Below, in pieces: positions 1 through 9,509 of a DNA stretch of 64,000 nt (the first letter of the stretch is position 1; every line of letters starts with the position of its first letter). Position numbers and translations under genes: made by a program. The notes under the pieces are model-generated. The model saw only the letters and a list, made by a program, of their open reading frames with translations. It did not search any database and was not told the DNA's origin. The DNA comes from Thalassotalea piscium (GTDB lineage: Bacteria > Pseudomonadota > Gammaproteobacteria > Enterobacterales > Alteromonadaceae): the NCBI RefSeq assembly GCF_030295935.1, contig NZ_AP027362.1, positions 2,852,001 to 2,916,000 on the forward strand, read 5' to 3'.

Positions 1-810
1 GATCAAATAAAAGCATCACTACGTAAACACGACCTACATTCTGTTTGCGAAGAAGCATCATGCCCTAATTTATCTGAATGTTTTAATCACGGCACTGCAA
101 CTTTTATGATTTTAGGCGCTATTTGTACCCGTCGTTGTCCATTTTGCGATGTTGGACACGGGCGACCGCTACCTGTCGAAACTGAAGAACCGAGAAAACT
201 CGCTTTAACTCTTAAAGATATGGCGCTTAAATACGTGGTAATTACCTCAGTTGATCGTGACGACTTACGCGATGGCGGCGCACAACAATTTGCAGAGTGT
301 ATTAAAGAAATTGACATTCATGCACCTAATACAAAAGTAGAAATACTTGTGCCCGATTTTCGTGGCCGTATGGACCGTGCGCTAGAAATATTAAATCAGC
401 ACCCACCACACGTATTTAATCACAATTTAGAAACTGCACCACGCTTGTATACCAAAGCACGTCCCGGTGCTAACTATCAGTGGTCATTAGACTTACTGAA
501 AAAATTTGGCGAGGCTAACCCTAGCGTTCCAACTAAATCCGGCTTAATGGTTGGCTTAGGTGAGACCAACGATGAGATATTAGCCGTCATGCGAGATTTA
601 CGTGCTCATGGCGTGACTATGTTAACCATTGGTCAATATTTACAGCCAAGTAAACATCATTTACCAGTTGAGCGATATGTTCACCCTGATGACTTTGATA
701 TGTTTCAAAAAGAAGCAATGAAAATGGGGTTTGAACATGCGGCATGCGGACCACTAGTTCGTTCAAGTTATCACGCAGATAAACAAGCCGCAGGTGAAGA
801 AGTTAAATAA
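1..810 (+). CDS. lipA: Lipoyl synthase, 5'-truncated by window edge
   Basis: Radical-SAM enzyme that inserts two sulfur atoms into octanoyl groups on lipoyl domains (pyruvate and 2-oxoglutarate dehydrogenases, glycine cleavage H protein). The frame is open from base 1 and encodes 269 residues; about 50 N-terminal residues are missing relative to the usual ~320. The auxiliary [4Fe-4S] cluster motif CX4CX5C lies at residues 16-27 of the visible part and the radical-SAM CX3CX2C (CTRRCPFC) at 42-49, so the first in-frame ATG (106) is not the start. The conserved RSSYHA tail is present. lipB would be expected just upstream, outside the window. Confidence 0.97.
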   Translation, partial: DQIKASLRKHDLHSVCEEASCPNLSECFNHGTATFMILGAICTRRCPFCDVGHGRPLPVETEEPRKLALTLKDMALKYVVITSVDRDDLRDGGAQQFAECIKEIDIHAPNTKVEILVPDFRGRMDRALEILNQHPPHVFNHNLETAPRLYTKARPGANYQWSLDLLKKFGEANPSVPTKSGLMVGLGETNDEILAVMRDLRAHGVTMLTIGQYLQPSKHHLPVERYVHPDDFDMFQKEAMKMGFEHAACGPLVRSSYHADKQAAGEEVK

Positions 811-913
811 TACAACGAACTAAAAAATCTTATCAAAAAGCTTGTTTTCTTTATTCTAGAAAAGTATAGTGCGCGCGAAATGGATATTCGGCGCTAAATA
901 CACCTTCGCAATA

Positions 914-946
914 ATACCTGATTCATTAATTAAGTGAGATTGGTAT
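914..946. repeat. Ends-only copy of the 212-bp intergenic repeat
   Basis: A 33-bp sequence that begins ATACC, carries TTCATTAATTAAGTGA like one end of the 212-bp repeat at 1731-1942, then runs directly into GTGAGATTGGTAT, the other end. It therefore looks like a minimal derivative in which the interior has been lost. It lies between lipA and the outer-membrane protein gene. Confidence 0.6.
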
Positions 947-1027
947 AACTATTTAGCGGGTATGTAATATCCATTCTCTCCGTACTTTTCCCATGGGAAT
1001 ATACCTAACATATAAAGGATTTATATA

Positions 1028-1726
1028 ATGAAAACACGTGCAGTATTCTTCGGTTTATCTTTAATTTCTTCGGCTGTATTAGCTAACGACTACAATACTC
1101 AAGTTGATCTTGATTATTTAACTGTTGATAGTTTTGACAGCATAAAACTTGAAGGCACATATTACCTTAACAACGTTACTACAAATAATACAGCATGGTC
1201 AGAAGCTGCATTTATGGGCCGAAACACAAGTGTTAGCCTATCTTATGCTGACTTTGATGGTGATGCCTCTCAAGTAGTATTAAGTGGTGATTATTACCAA
1301 AATGACCTTTTTGTTGGTTTAGATGTATCTTATATCGACATTGATGGCAGTGGCAGTGACACTGGAGTAGTTGGTGAAATTGGTTACTTTATTGATACTA
1401 ATTGGATGATATCTATATCTGGTGCTGATGAAGAGTTTTCAGACTCTTTAGCGTTAAATACTAAATACATTGCTACATTAAGTAACGGGACATTTATTAA
1501 CCTAGAAGCATCTTACCTTAATTTAGATAACGACTTTACAGCTTCAGCTGACTACTTTTGGACACCTCAATCAAGTGTAGGCTTAAGCTTATCAACTGAA
1601 GAAGGCGTTCACGGCTCAGTGCGTGCTCAGCACTTTTTTACGTCATCTATTTCAGCTCGTGTAGAGTATGTTTCTTTAGAGAATAGCGATGATGGGTTTC
1701 TACTTGGTTTAACGGCTCGCTTTTAA
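1028..1726 (+). CDS. Putative small outer-membrane beta-barrel (porin-like) protein
   Basis: The 232-residue product starts with a typical Sec signal peptide (residues 1-19, cleavage after VLA-N). The mature part alternates hydrophobic and polar residues in short strands, is acidic and Gly/Ser/Asp-rich with no Cys, and ends in a C-terminal Phe (LLGLTARF), the usual signal for BAM-dependent insertion. It resembles unnamed putative porins of Alteromonadales; no substrate can be assigned. The start is supported by AAAGGA about 8 bases upstream. It stands alone between lipA and a convergent MFS gene, with a repeat element in its 3' flank. Confidence 0.7.
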   Translation: MKTRAVFFGLSLISSAVLANDYNTQVDLDYLTVDSFDSIKLEGTYYLNNVTTNNTAWSEAAFMGRNTSVSLSYADFDGDASQVVLSGDYYQNDLFVGLDVSYIDIDGSGSDTGVVGEIGYFIDTNWMISISGADEEFSDSLALNTKYIATLSNGTFINLEASYLNLDNDFTASADYFWTPQSSVGLSLSTEEGVHGSVRAQHFFTSSISARVEYVSLENSDDGFLLGLTARF

Positions 1727-1730
1727 ATTA

Positions 1731-1942
1731 ATACCAGTTTCATTAATTAAGTGATCTACTTTCTACGCAATGAAAACCGTCAAATACAAGGCGTTTATTT
1801 TCATAACTAGTTGTTCAGGGCAATTATGCTCCAGCATTGCCCACATAAGCTACATTCTTGTAGCGATAATTATAAAATAAATAACGCAGTAGTTGACTGT
1901 TTTAGCCAGTAGAAATGTTCACATAGTTAGTGAGATTGGTAT
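1731..1942. repeat. 212-bp intergenic repeat, full copy 1
   Basis: Begins ATACCAGTTTCATTAATTAA and ends TTAGTGAGATTGGTAT; the two ends are imperfect inverted repeats of about 16 bp. The interior matches, in reverse orientation, the copies at 25775-25936 and 36601-36812, sharing blocks such as AACTAGTTGTTCAGGGCAAT and AAATAACGCAGTAGTTGACT. No open reading frame of note lies inside. It sits immediately 3' of the outer-membrane protein gene. Structure and intergenic location suggest a non-autonomous mobile element (MITE-like) or dispersed intergenic repeat. Confidence 0.85.
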
Positions 1943-1949
1943 AAATAAT

Positions 1950-1977
1950 AGTTTGGGAGACAGTTATCTCCCAAACT
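1950..1977. terminator. Hairpin between convergent genes
   Basis: AGTTTGGGAGA (1950-1960) and TCTCCCAAACT (1967-1977) form a perfect 11-bp stem with a 6-nt loop. It lies between the outer-membrane protein gene and the convergent MFS gene. The run of T after it is interrupted (CTTTTTCC about 10 bases later), so termination is likely but not textbook. Confidence 0.55.
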
Positions 1978-2024
1978 ATCTCGTTCGCTTTTTCCAAACT
2001 TTGAAAAAAATTTCACATTATAAG

Positions 2025-3188
2025 CTATTTAAACACCTCTAGTGTGTGCTTCTCCTTCATTAACAATGTCACTATTGCACCAATTAACGCCACTATTGCC
2101 GCATAGTTAAATGCTTGTGTTGCGCCAATACCACCTTGCCAAAGCACGCCTGCAATATAAGCACCTAATGCTCCACCAACACCATAAACACCGCCAATAT
2201 ATATCGCTTGCCCACGGTTTTGCTGATTAGCGGCAAAGTGTTGTTGCAAATACTGAATCGACGCACTGTGATATAGTCCAAAGCTGGCAGCATGCATTAG
2301 CTGAACAATGAGAAGTATCCATGCACTCCCAGCAAATGAGCCTGTTAAATACCAACGAATTGCTGAAATAAACATACTAATGCTGATCAGCCAAATAGCG
2401 CCAAATAACTGATATAAACGCCCTGCAATAATGAAAATACCTATTTCTGCTATAACCCCAATAGAGATATACAATCCAGCAGCAAATGCAGGGTACTCTA
2501 AGTCTCTTAAATATAAAGCAAAAAAACTATTATATGGGCCGAAGCTTGCTTGTAGCAGCAAACCTGCAATAAAAAACATGATAAAGCCTTTAGTTAAAAG
2601 CTTATCAATAATACGGCTCGTTTTAACTTGGCTTGAAGCACCTAACCTAGGTTGTTTTACAAAAAGTGTTGATAAGTAAAGACAAATGAGAATAATAAAT
2701 CCGATAATAGTGAATGTTTCACTACCAAAAGTATCAAGTAACTCTCCACTAATAATCGCTAGTACAATAAAACCAATACTTCCCCATAAACGAACACGAG
2801 CGTAAATTTTTGGACTACGTTTAATTGATGTTAGTGTTAATACTTCTAACTGAGGAAGAATTGCGGTCCAAAACAAGCTAAACATGGCAAGAGCAAATGT
2901 CATAGGCCAATAAGTTTCGACAAAAAATAGCATCGCGAAACATATACAGGTTAGCAAAGCTCCTAAACGAATAACGGCTAATTGCTTGCCACTTTTGTCT
3001 GCAATAATAGCCCACAGCGATGGACCAATGATTTTAGTCGCAGTAAAAATAGCTAGGATTTCTCCAATTTCTATTGAAGAAAAGCCATTACCATCAAGAA
3101 AAACAGGTAAAAAAGGTACCACCAAGCCAAGAATACTAAAATACCAAAAGTAGCTAGATGATAATCGAACAAATAAAGGCGAACTCAT
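2025..3188 (-). CDS. MFS transporter, HcaT/MFS_1-like family
   Basis: A 387-residue integral membrane protein with about twelve hydrophobic segments. The loop after helix 2 has the major-facilitator motif around DKSGK (residues 64-68). Overall it resembles the 3-phenylpropionate/nucleoside:H+ symporter branch (HcaT-like) found beside aroC in many Alteromonadales; the substrate is not predictable from sequence. It starts 22 bases after the aroC stop on the same strand and is probably the last gene of a prmB-aroC-MFS operon. Confidence 0.8.
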   Translation of the reverse strand: MSSPLFVRLSSSYFWYFSILGLVVPFLPVFLDGNGFSSIEIGEILAIFTATKIIGPSLWAIIADKSGKQLAVIRLGALLTCICFAMLFFVETYWPMTFALAMFSLFWTAILPQLEVLTLTSIKRSPKIYARVRLWGSIGFIVLAIISGELLDTFGSETFTIIGFIILICLYLSTLFVKQPRLGASSQVKTSRIIDKLLTKGFIMFFIAGLLLQASFGPYNSFFALYLRDLEYPAFAAGLYISIGVIAEIGIFIIAGRLYQLFGAIWLISISMFISAIRWYLTGSFAGSAWILLIVQLMHAASFGLYHSASIQYLQQHFAANQQNRGQAIYIGGVYGVGGALGAYIAGVLWQGGIGATQAFNYAAIVALIGAIVTLLMKEKHTLEVFK

Positions 3189-3210
3189 CGGCCCAGTCTG
3201 TTCAAAGTTA

Positions 3211-4302
3211 TTAGCGGCAAATATCTGGCGTTATACACTCTACATCAGCATTTTGAGCTCTATGGCGTAAATAGTGATCAACTAATGTTAAGGCTACCAT
3301 AGCCTCTGCTATTGGTACTGCTCTAATACCAACACATGGATCGTGTCTACCTTTAGTAATAATATCTGTGGCTTGCCCCGTAATATCGACAGTTTTTCCG
3401 CTAACACCAATACTCGATGTTGGTTTTAAAGCAGCATAAGCAATGATATTTTGACCTGAAGATATACCACCTAAAACGCCACCTGAGTGATTTGTTTCAA
3501 AGCCACTTGGCGTTAATTCATCACGATGCTCAGAGCCTTTTTGATCAACAACCGCAAATCCATCGCCAATTTCTACACCTTTAACCGCATTAATTCCCAT
3601 TAATGCATGAGCAATATCTGCATCTAAACGATCAAAAATAGGTTCACCAAGACCAACAGGCACATTTTCAGCAACAACCATAATTTTTGCGCCAATTGAG
3701 TCTTTTTCTTTAATAATGCTTCTTAACAACTCGTCTAATGCTTCGAGTTTATTAACGTCAGGAAAGAAAAAAGCATTTTGTTCGACTTGTTGCCAATCAA
3801 TAGTTTCGGCAACCACGTTACCTATTTGCGTAACACAACCTTTAATTTCAATATTAAACTTTTGTTTTAAATATTTTTTAGCAACAGCGCCCGCAGCTAC
3901 ACGCATTGCTGTTTCACGAGCAGATGAACGCCCACCACCGCGGTAATCACGAATGCCATATTTCTGCCAATACGTGTAATCAGCATGTCCTGGACGAAAA
4001 GACTGTGCAATATTGCCATAGTCCTTTGAACGCTGATCGGTATTTTCGATCATTAACCCTATCGGCGTGCCTGTAGTTTTACCTTCAAACACACCTGATA
4101 GAATTTTAACTTGGTCGGGTTCACGACGGGCTGTTGTATAGCGAGATGTGCCAGGGCGTCGACGATCTAAGTCAACTTGAAGATCCTCTTCTGAAAGTGA
4201 AATACCCGGCGGGCAACCATCTATGATTGCGCCTAAACCAAGCCCATGACTTTCTCCAAAAGTGGTTACTGTAAATAACTTACCAAAAGTGTTTCCTGAC
4301 AT
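3211..4302 (-). CDS. aroC: Chorismate synthase
   Basis: Catalyses the last shikimate-pathway step, 5-enolpyruvylshikimate-3-phosphate to chorismate, using reduced FMN. The 363 residues match the family length (361 in E. coli). Signatures are GESHG (16-20), the RPGHADYTY region and [15 protein letters not shown]. The start lies 2 bases after the prmB stop, so the two are very likely co-transcribed and coupled, as in enterobacteria. The MFS gene follows on the same strand. Confidence 0.98.
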   Translation of the reverse strand: MSGNTFGKLFTVTTFGESHGLGLGAIIDGCPPGISLSEEDLQVDLDRRRPGTSRYTTARREPDQVKILSGVFEGKTTGTPIGLMIENTDQRSKDYGNIAQSFRPGHADYTYWQKYGIRDYRGGGRSSARETAMRVAAGAVAKKYLKQKFNIEIKGCVTQIGNVVAETIDWQQVEQNAFFFPDVNKLEALDELLRSIIKEKDSIGAKIMVVAENVPVGLGEPIFDRLDADIAHALMGINAVKGVEIGDGFAVVDQKGSEHRDELTPSGFETNHSGGVLGGISSGQNIIAYAALKPTSSIGVSGKTVDITGQATDIITKGRHDPCVGIRAVPIAEAMVALTLVDHYLRHRAQNADVECITPDICR

Positions 4303-4304
4303 GA

Positions 4305-5246
4305 TTACCCTTTCATTCGTTCGTTAAAAATTTTTGTATTTTGTTCTAGTTGCGCTTTCGAAAGCGCAAATACACCATGGCCGCCACGTTCAAAAGTAAT
4401 CCACCGAAAATCAACTTCTGGATATAAAGCTTCCACATGTACCTGCGAGTTGCCAACTTCACATACTAACCAGCCATCGTTAGCTAAGTATGTTGCGCTT
4501 TGCGCTAGTATCTTTCTTACGATGTCTAAACCATCTTCACCACAGCCCAAGCCCATTTCAGGTTCATGTTGAAACTCTGCAGGCAGGGAGTCAACGTCTT
4601 CACTATCAACGTAAGGGGGATTGGTAACAATTAAATCATATTTTTGCCCTTCAAGCCCAGAAAAGACATCAGATTGAATTGGAATAACTTGTTCAGTTAA
4701 ACCATGATTTTCAATATTTATTTGTGCAACATTTAATGCGTCAATAGATAAGTCTGCTGCATCGACGTCAGCCTCAGGAAAGAAAGTAGCACAAGCTATA
4801 GCAATACAACCACTACCGGTACATAAGTCTAATATTTTATTAATGGGTTGATGCTCATCAATAATACTATTAAACCGTTGCTCAATCAGTTCTGCAATTG
4901 GAGAGCGCGGCACGAGCACACGTTCATCAACATAAAATGGGAGACCTGCAAAATGAGCCTGATTAATTAAATATGCTGCAGGTATTTCTTCATCAACCCT
5001 ACGAGAAATTAAGGCCAGTATTTGCTCTTTTTCATGAGTTAATATCTGGCACTGCATAACATGCTCGGTTAGCTCACTTGGTAAATTCAAAGAAAATGTC
5101 ACTAATGTTATTGCTTCATCCCATGCATTATCTTGTCCGTGACCAAAGTATAAGTCTGCTTGATTAAAGGTACTGGTAGCAAATCGAATAAAGTCACCGA
5201 TCGTATGAAGCTGAGTTGAAACATCATTAGCATTAAAATGAGACAC
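4305..5246 (-). CDS. prmB: Ribosomal protein uL3 N5-glutamine methyltransferase
   Basis: SAM-dependent methyltransferase that methylates a glutamine of ribosomal protein L3 in the cytosol. The 313-residue product has the SAM-binding motif DLCTGSGC (140-147) and the catalytic NPPY (209-212) that binds the glutamine amide. The following [18 protein letters not shown] stretch distinguishes PrmB from the release-factor methylase PrmC. It is divergent from smrB across a 74-bp promoter region and is followed by aroC, the same arrangement as in E. coli. Confidence 0.96.
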   Translation of the reverse strand: MSHFNANDVSTQLHTIGDFIRFATSTFNQADLYFGHGQDNAWDEAITLVTFSLNLPSELTEHVMQCQILTHEKEQILALISRRVDEEIPAAYLINQAHFAGLPFYVDERVLVPRSPIAELIEQRFNSIIDEHQPINKILDLCTGSGCIAIACATFFPEADVDAADLSIDALNVAQINIENHGLTEQVIPIQSDVFSGLEGQKYDLIVTNPPYVDSEDVDSLPAEFQHEPEMGLGCGEDGLDIVRKILAQSATYLANDGWLVCEVGNSQVHVEALYPEVDFRWITFERGGHGVFALSKAQLEQNTKIFNERMKG

Positions 5247-5320
5247 TTTATCCCCTAAATAAATTTGATTAAAAGACCATTTTACTTGTTATTCACGGTA
5301 GATATTTTTAGACTTCACTA

Positions 5321-5863
5321 ATGAAATTTAAAGATGCGTTATCAACTCAAGAAAAACAGCTGTTTAAAGAGGCCATAGGTAAGGTAAAACCTTTGGTGCA
5401 GGACACAATACACCCGTCGAAAAGAACCATCAAGCAGAAATCGTCTTTAGGGCAACAAAAACAAGCTAAACAAGTAGCTAGCTTTCATTTTTCAGATGAA
5501 TTTGAACCCAATTTGGCCAGTAACGGGCCGGTAAAATATGTTAGGGATGATGCGCACAGTTACGAGGCTAAAAATTTAAGACGTGGAGCTTACGTTCCAG
5601 ACTTGATCTTAGACTTACATGGACTTGACCAATATCAAGCAAAAAAAGAGATCGCAGCATTGTTATTTGCTTGTCAAAAAGAGCATGCACAGTGTGTATG
5701 TATTGTTCATGGTTTAGGGGCTCGAATATTAAAAAACAAAGTACCGCACTGGTTAGTGCAGCATCCAGATGTTATTGCTTTTCATCAAGCGCCACTTGAG
5801 TGGGGTGGCAACGGGGCGTTATTAGTACTAATTGAACTCCATGATAAATTTACTCGTGATTAA
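5321..5863 (+). CDS. smrB: Ribosome-rescue endonuclease SmrB
   Basis: Smr-domain endonuclease that cleaves mRNA between collided ribosomes. The 180 residues show the conserved N-terminal FSDEF...GPVKYVR block (57-75), then LRRGAYVPDLILDLHGL with the DLHG motif (98-101) and HGLG (130-133), and end ALLVLIEL as in E. coli SmrB. It stands alone, divergent from prmB-aroC. No strong Shine-Dalgarno precedes the ATG. Confidence 0.95.
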   Translation: MKFKDALSTQEKQLFKEAIGKVKPLVQDTIHPSKRTIKQKSSLGQQKQAKQVASFHFSDEFEPNLASNGPVKYVRDDAHSYEAKNLRRGAYVPDLILDLHGLDQYQAKKEIAALLFACQKEHAQCVCIVHGLGARILKNKVPHWLVQHPDVIAFHQAPLEWGGNGALLVLIELHDKFTRD

Positions 5864-5946
5864 CACCTTCAGACGTACTATAGCTTTCATTGTAGGTGTT
5901 TACGGATTAACGCTCTTTTATATCAACTATACTTAACTTTGTGAGC

Positions 5947-6420
5947 TTATATATCACTTGGGCTAATTAAGCTCACCAAACGCCCTTTCATTAAGGTTAC
6001 ATCGTAATCAATATGAGCAATTGCAGCCGTTTGAAATATAGGAGCATTAGACTCTAACGTTAATTCGGCTAATAAATAACTCACTAATGGCATATGAGAA
6101 ACTATTAATATCGACTCAATAGTAGCGCTAGTTAATAAACCATCAATATAGTCATGTACTTGTTTAGCGTTACCTTCAGGGGTAATAAAATCAACGGTAA
6201 TAGGTTTTGCAAAAATTTTAGGATGTTTAATAATTTGTTGAGCTGTTTGCTGTGCTCTTACATATGGGCTAACCAGTATGCGCTCTATATCGCCATGTGC
6301 TGAATTCAGCCAACTTGCCATTTTTTCGACTTCATCAAAACCATTTTTGGTTAATTTACGGTTAGCATCTGATTCACTAAAAGGGGTTGCTTGCCCATGA
6401 CGCATGACAAAAAGCTGCAT
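5947..6420 (-). CDS. sixA: Phosphohistidine phosphatase SixA
   Basis: Small histidine-phosphatase-superfamily enzyme that removes phosphate from phosphohistidine, known to act on HPt domains and on NPr of the nitrogen PTS. The 157 residues carry the N-terminal RHG catalytic motif (7-9) and a second catalytic histidine in VSHMP (His109). In E. coli sixA lies between smrB and fadJ; here smrB still abuts it, but fadJ is about 8 kb away. It is divergent from the M16 protease gene. Confidence 0.93.
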   Translation of the reverse strand: MQLFVMRHGQATPFSESDANRKLTKNGFDEVEKMASWLNSAHGDIERILVSPYVRAQQTAQQIIKHPKIFAKPITVDFITPEGNAKQVHDYIDGLLTSATIESILIVSHMPLVSYLLAELTLESNAPIFQTAAIAHIDYDVTLMKGRLVSLISPSDI

Positions 6421-6456
6421 AAAAAACTCGTATATATGAGTGAACTTAAGTAATTG

Positions 6457-6493
6457 CGGCTATAGTAAAGGATAATGAACAATTGTTATAGCC
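6457..6493. promoter_or_regulatory. Inverted repeat in sixA / M16 protease intergenic region
   Basis: GGCTATA (6457-6463) and TATAGCC (6487-6493) form a 7-bp inverted repeat in the divergent promoter region, enclosing the palindrome AACAATTGTT; a second AACAATTGT follows near 6541. These could be operator half-sites but no regulator can be named. Confidence 0.25.
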
Positions 6494-6605
6494 TAAGATA
6501 AGAATATATTAGACTCTTATTATGCCTTAAGGTAGTTTACAACAATTGTAGCAATAACTATTTGGCGAATATGATGATTTCATCATTTTTAGTGGGTACT
6601 TTCTT

Positions 6606-9386
6606 TTGAAAATAAGTCCTAATGATCATAAGCAATATCAGTCGTTAACTTTAGCGAATGGGCTTAGGGTTTTACTTGTTCACAATACAGAGTCCGCTAA
6701 ATCAGCGGCAGCGCTGGCTGTTAATGTTGGTCACTTCAATGACCCCATTGATCGCCAAGGACTTGCCCATTTTCTGGAGCATATGCTTTTTTTAGGAACT
6801 GAAAAATATCCCGATGGAAGTGAATACCAACAATTTATTAGTCAATATGGTGGCTGTAATAACGCGTGGACAGCCACTGAACATACTTGTTTCTTTTTTG
6901 ATATTCATCATCAACATTTTGAAATTGCTATTGAAAGATTCGGACAATTTTTTACAGCTCCTTTATTGTCACAAGAATTTGTTCAAAAAGAACGTAAAAA
7001 TATAGACGCAGAGTTTAAACTCAAGCTTAAAGATGAAATTCGGCGTTTGTACGATGTTCATAAAGAGACAGTTAACCCTAAACACCCCTTCGCTAAATTT
7101 TCTGTCGGTAATAGCGAAACTCTAGCTGACAGAGAAAACAGCCAACTTCACGATGAAGTAAAAGCCTTTTTTGAAAAATACTACTTAGCAAATGCTATGA
7201 CCTTGGTACTAGAAGGCCCTCAAGAACTTGAGCAATTAAAAACTTTAGCAATAACCAATTTTAGCCAGATTACTGCAGGTAAAATAAAGCAGCCCGAAAT
7301 TATGCATCCGCTTTATTTGGCAGAGCATTTGCAAAAAATTATCAAAGTACAACCTGTCAAAAAAGATCAGCAACTTATCATTAGCTTTGCTATGCCTGAA
7401 ATACACCAGTTTTATCGTAACAAACCCGAAGCTACTTTAATTTATTTGTTAGGTCACGAGGGTAAAGGCAGTATTTTATCACTATTAAAAGAACAAAATT
7501 TAGCGTTTGCATTAACTGCAGGCTCCGGTATTCATGGCTCAAACTTCAAAGACTTTAATATTAATATTAGGCTAACCGAACATGGTCAAGCCAATATCAA
7601 TTTGATTGTATCAGCCATATTTCAATACCTTATACTTATTAACCCTGAAGAAATACCTGAATATTACTACCAAGAAAAAAAGTCGCTTGCCGAAATATCG
7701 TTTCAATATCATGAGAAATCAAAGCCAATTGATTCGGTGTGCCAACTTGCGATAAGTATGCAGCATTATAATAATCAAGACATATTATACGGCGATTATG
7801 CAATGGACGGACTAGATCGTAACGGCTTATCGTATCTACAAAGTTTTCTAAAGCCAACCAATATGCGACTGATATTAATTGGAGAATATCGTAATTTAGA
7901 TTGTATGAGCCAGTGGTATCAAGTGCCTTATTCAGTAGCCTCAATCGAAAGTGATTTAATTGACCAGTGGGAGAACGTTACCCCCAATGACAACTTATAC
8001 TTACCTACGAAAAATCCATATATCGTTTACCAGCCAAAAGTACTTAAGAATGAACAGAGTAATATGTTATTGCCTGAGCTGATCAGTCAAGAAAGTGGCT
8101 TATCTTTGTGGTTTAAACAAGATGTTACTTTTAAAGTACCTAAAGGTTATATATACATTAATATTGATAACCCAAAGGTATTAGAGAGCATAGAAAATAT
8201 TGCCATGACACGGTTATTCGCAGATTTATTTAGCGATGATATTGTTGAGCAGTTTTATAATGCTGAGCTCGCTGGTATTAATTATAGTTTTTTCTCGAAC
8301 CAAGGTGGTTTAACGGTTCAGCTGTCGGGATTAAGTGAAAAACAGCCAACTCTGTTAAAACATATACTGGCGCGACTACAAGCGTTTAAATGCACTAAGC
8401 AGCAATTCGAGTTATTTAAACTGCAATTACTTTCACACTGGGATAATGGTAATAAGAACAAATCTATCTCACAGCTTTTTGCTATTTTAAGTAGCTTATT
8501 GCAACCCTCAAACCCCAGCAGTAAGCTGCTTGCAAAGGCCCTGTCAGATATAAGTTTTGAAAGATTTACTACTTTTTATCAAACACTATTTGATCAAGTC
8601 GCATTTGAGATATTTATGCATGGGAATTGGCATAAAAAACATGCGTTAGCACTAAAAGAAACGATTATTAAAACATTTACACATAAATTTAACGACATAA
8701 ACAAAGTAAAAGTACCTGTGCTTGATATTACCAAGCAGAAACATCTACAGTTACCATTAACACTTCCAGAGCATGACAATGCATGCGTTATTTACTTTCC
8801 AATGCCAAATAAAAGCCTTGAGATAACAGCAAAAACGATGCTAATTAGTCAATTGTTAGCACCCGACTTTTTTCAAGAAATGCGTACAGAAAAACAATTT
8901 GGCTATTTAGTTGGAGTAAGTTTCGTACCAATCAATAAATACCCTGGTTTAGCTTTTTATATTCAGTCACCAAATATCGTCGCTGAGCAACTGCAGTCTG
9001 CCATACAAAACTTTATAAATAGAAGCATACAAGTAATTAACGACTTTAGTGAAGATAATTGGCAGCACCTAGTCAGAGGTTTAGCAACTCAATTACAGGA
9101 GAGAGATACTAGCTTACGTATAAAAAGCCAAAGGTTTTGGGCATCTATTTGTAACGAAGATTACACTTTCACCAGAAAATCTCAATTAATTCAAACACTA
9201 CTAGGTGTAACACGCAATGACTTAAAAAATTATATTATTACTCACATCTCTTTGCTAGAAAACACACCAGATTACCTATCATTACTATGCAACAAAGCGC
9301 CATTAGATATAAATAATGATAAAAGCACTGACCTTCTTCATGAAAAGTTAATAGAAATTACCACTAATTGCTCAACTAAATATTAA
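6606..9386 (+). CDS. Insulinase-family (M16) zinc protease, pitrilysin-like
   Basis: Zinc metalloprotease of the insulysin/pitrilysin family that degrades peptides. The 926 residues have the inverted zinc motif HFLEH (His55, Glu58, His59) and the third ligand Glu136 in ERKNIDAEF, 77 residues later as the family requires. The usual inactive second half (FFQEMRTEKQFGYLVGV) is present. The start codon is TTG: family-conserved sequence begins right there (SPNDHKQYQSLTLANGL) and no in-frame ATG occurs before the catalytic motif. No signal peptide is seen, unlike periplasmic E. coli PtrA, so it may be cytoplasmic. Confidence 0.93.
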   Translation: MKISPNDHKQYQSLTLANGLRVLLVHNTESAKSAAALAVNVGHFNDPIDRQGLAHFLEHMLFLGTEKYPDGSEYQQFISQYGGCNNAWTATEHTCFFFDIHHQHFEIAIERFGQFFTAPLLSQEFVQKERKNIDAEFKLKLKDEIRRLYDVHKETVNPKHPFAKFSVGNSETLADRENSQLHDEVKAFFEKYYLANAMTLVLEGPQELEQLKTLAITNFSQITAGKIKQPEIMHPLYLAEHLQKIIKVQPVKKDQQLIISFAMPEIHQFYRNKPEATLIYLLGHEGKGSILSLLKEQNLAFALTAGSGIHGSNFKDFNINIRLTEHGQANINLIVSAIFQYLILINPEEIPEYYYQEKKSLAEISFQYHEKSKPIDSVCQLAISMQHYNNQDILYGDYAMDGLDRNGLSYLQSFLKPTNMRLILIGEYRNLDCMSQWYQVPYSVASIESDLIDQWENVTPNDNLYLPTKNPYIVYQPKVLKNEQSNMLLPELISQESGLSLWFKQDVTFKVPKGYIYINIDNPKVLESIENIAMTRLFADLFSDDIVEQFYNAELAGINYSFFSNQGGLTVQLSGLSEKQPTLLKHILARLQAFKCTKQQFELFKLQLLSHWDNGNKNKSISQLFAILSSLLQPSNPSSKLLAKALSDISFERFTTFYQTLFDQVAFEIFMHGNWHKKHALALKETIIKTFTHKFNDINKVKVPVLDITKQKHLQLPLTLPEHDNACVIYFPMPNKSLEITAKTMLISQLLAPDFFQEMRTEKQFGYLVGVSFVPINKYPGLAFYIQSPNIVAEQLQSAIQNFINRSIQVINDFSEDNWQHLVRGLATQLQERDTSLRIKSQRFWASICNEDYTFTRKSQLIQTLLGVTRNDLKNYIITHISLLENTPDYLSLLCNKAPLDINNDKSTDLLHEKLIEITTNCSTKY

Positions 9387-9509
9387 AAGTGCCGATAACA
9401 ATTTGACTTCAATGTAGGCATCATTTGTAATGGTGCGAATAATAATAATAATTTGAGCGTTAGGGCCACGTGATCTGCGCCTATTTCGTATCCAAGCAAG
9501 GTTATATTT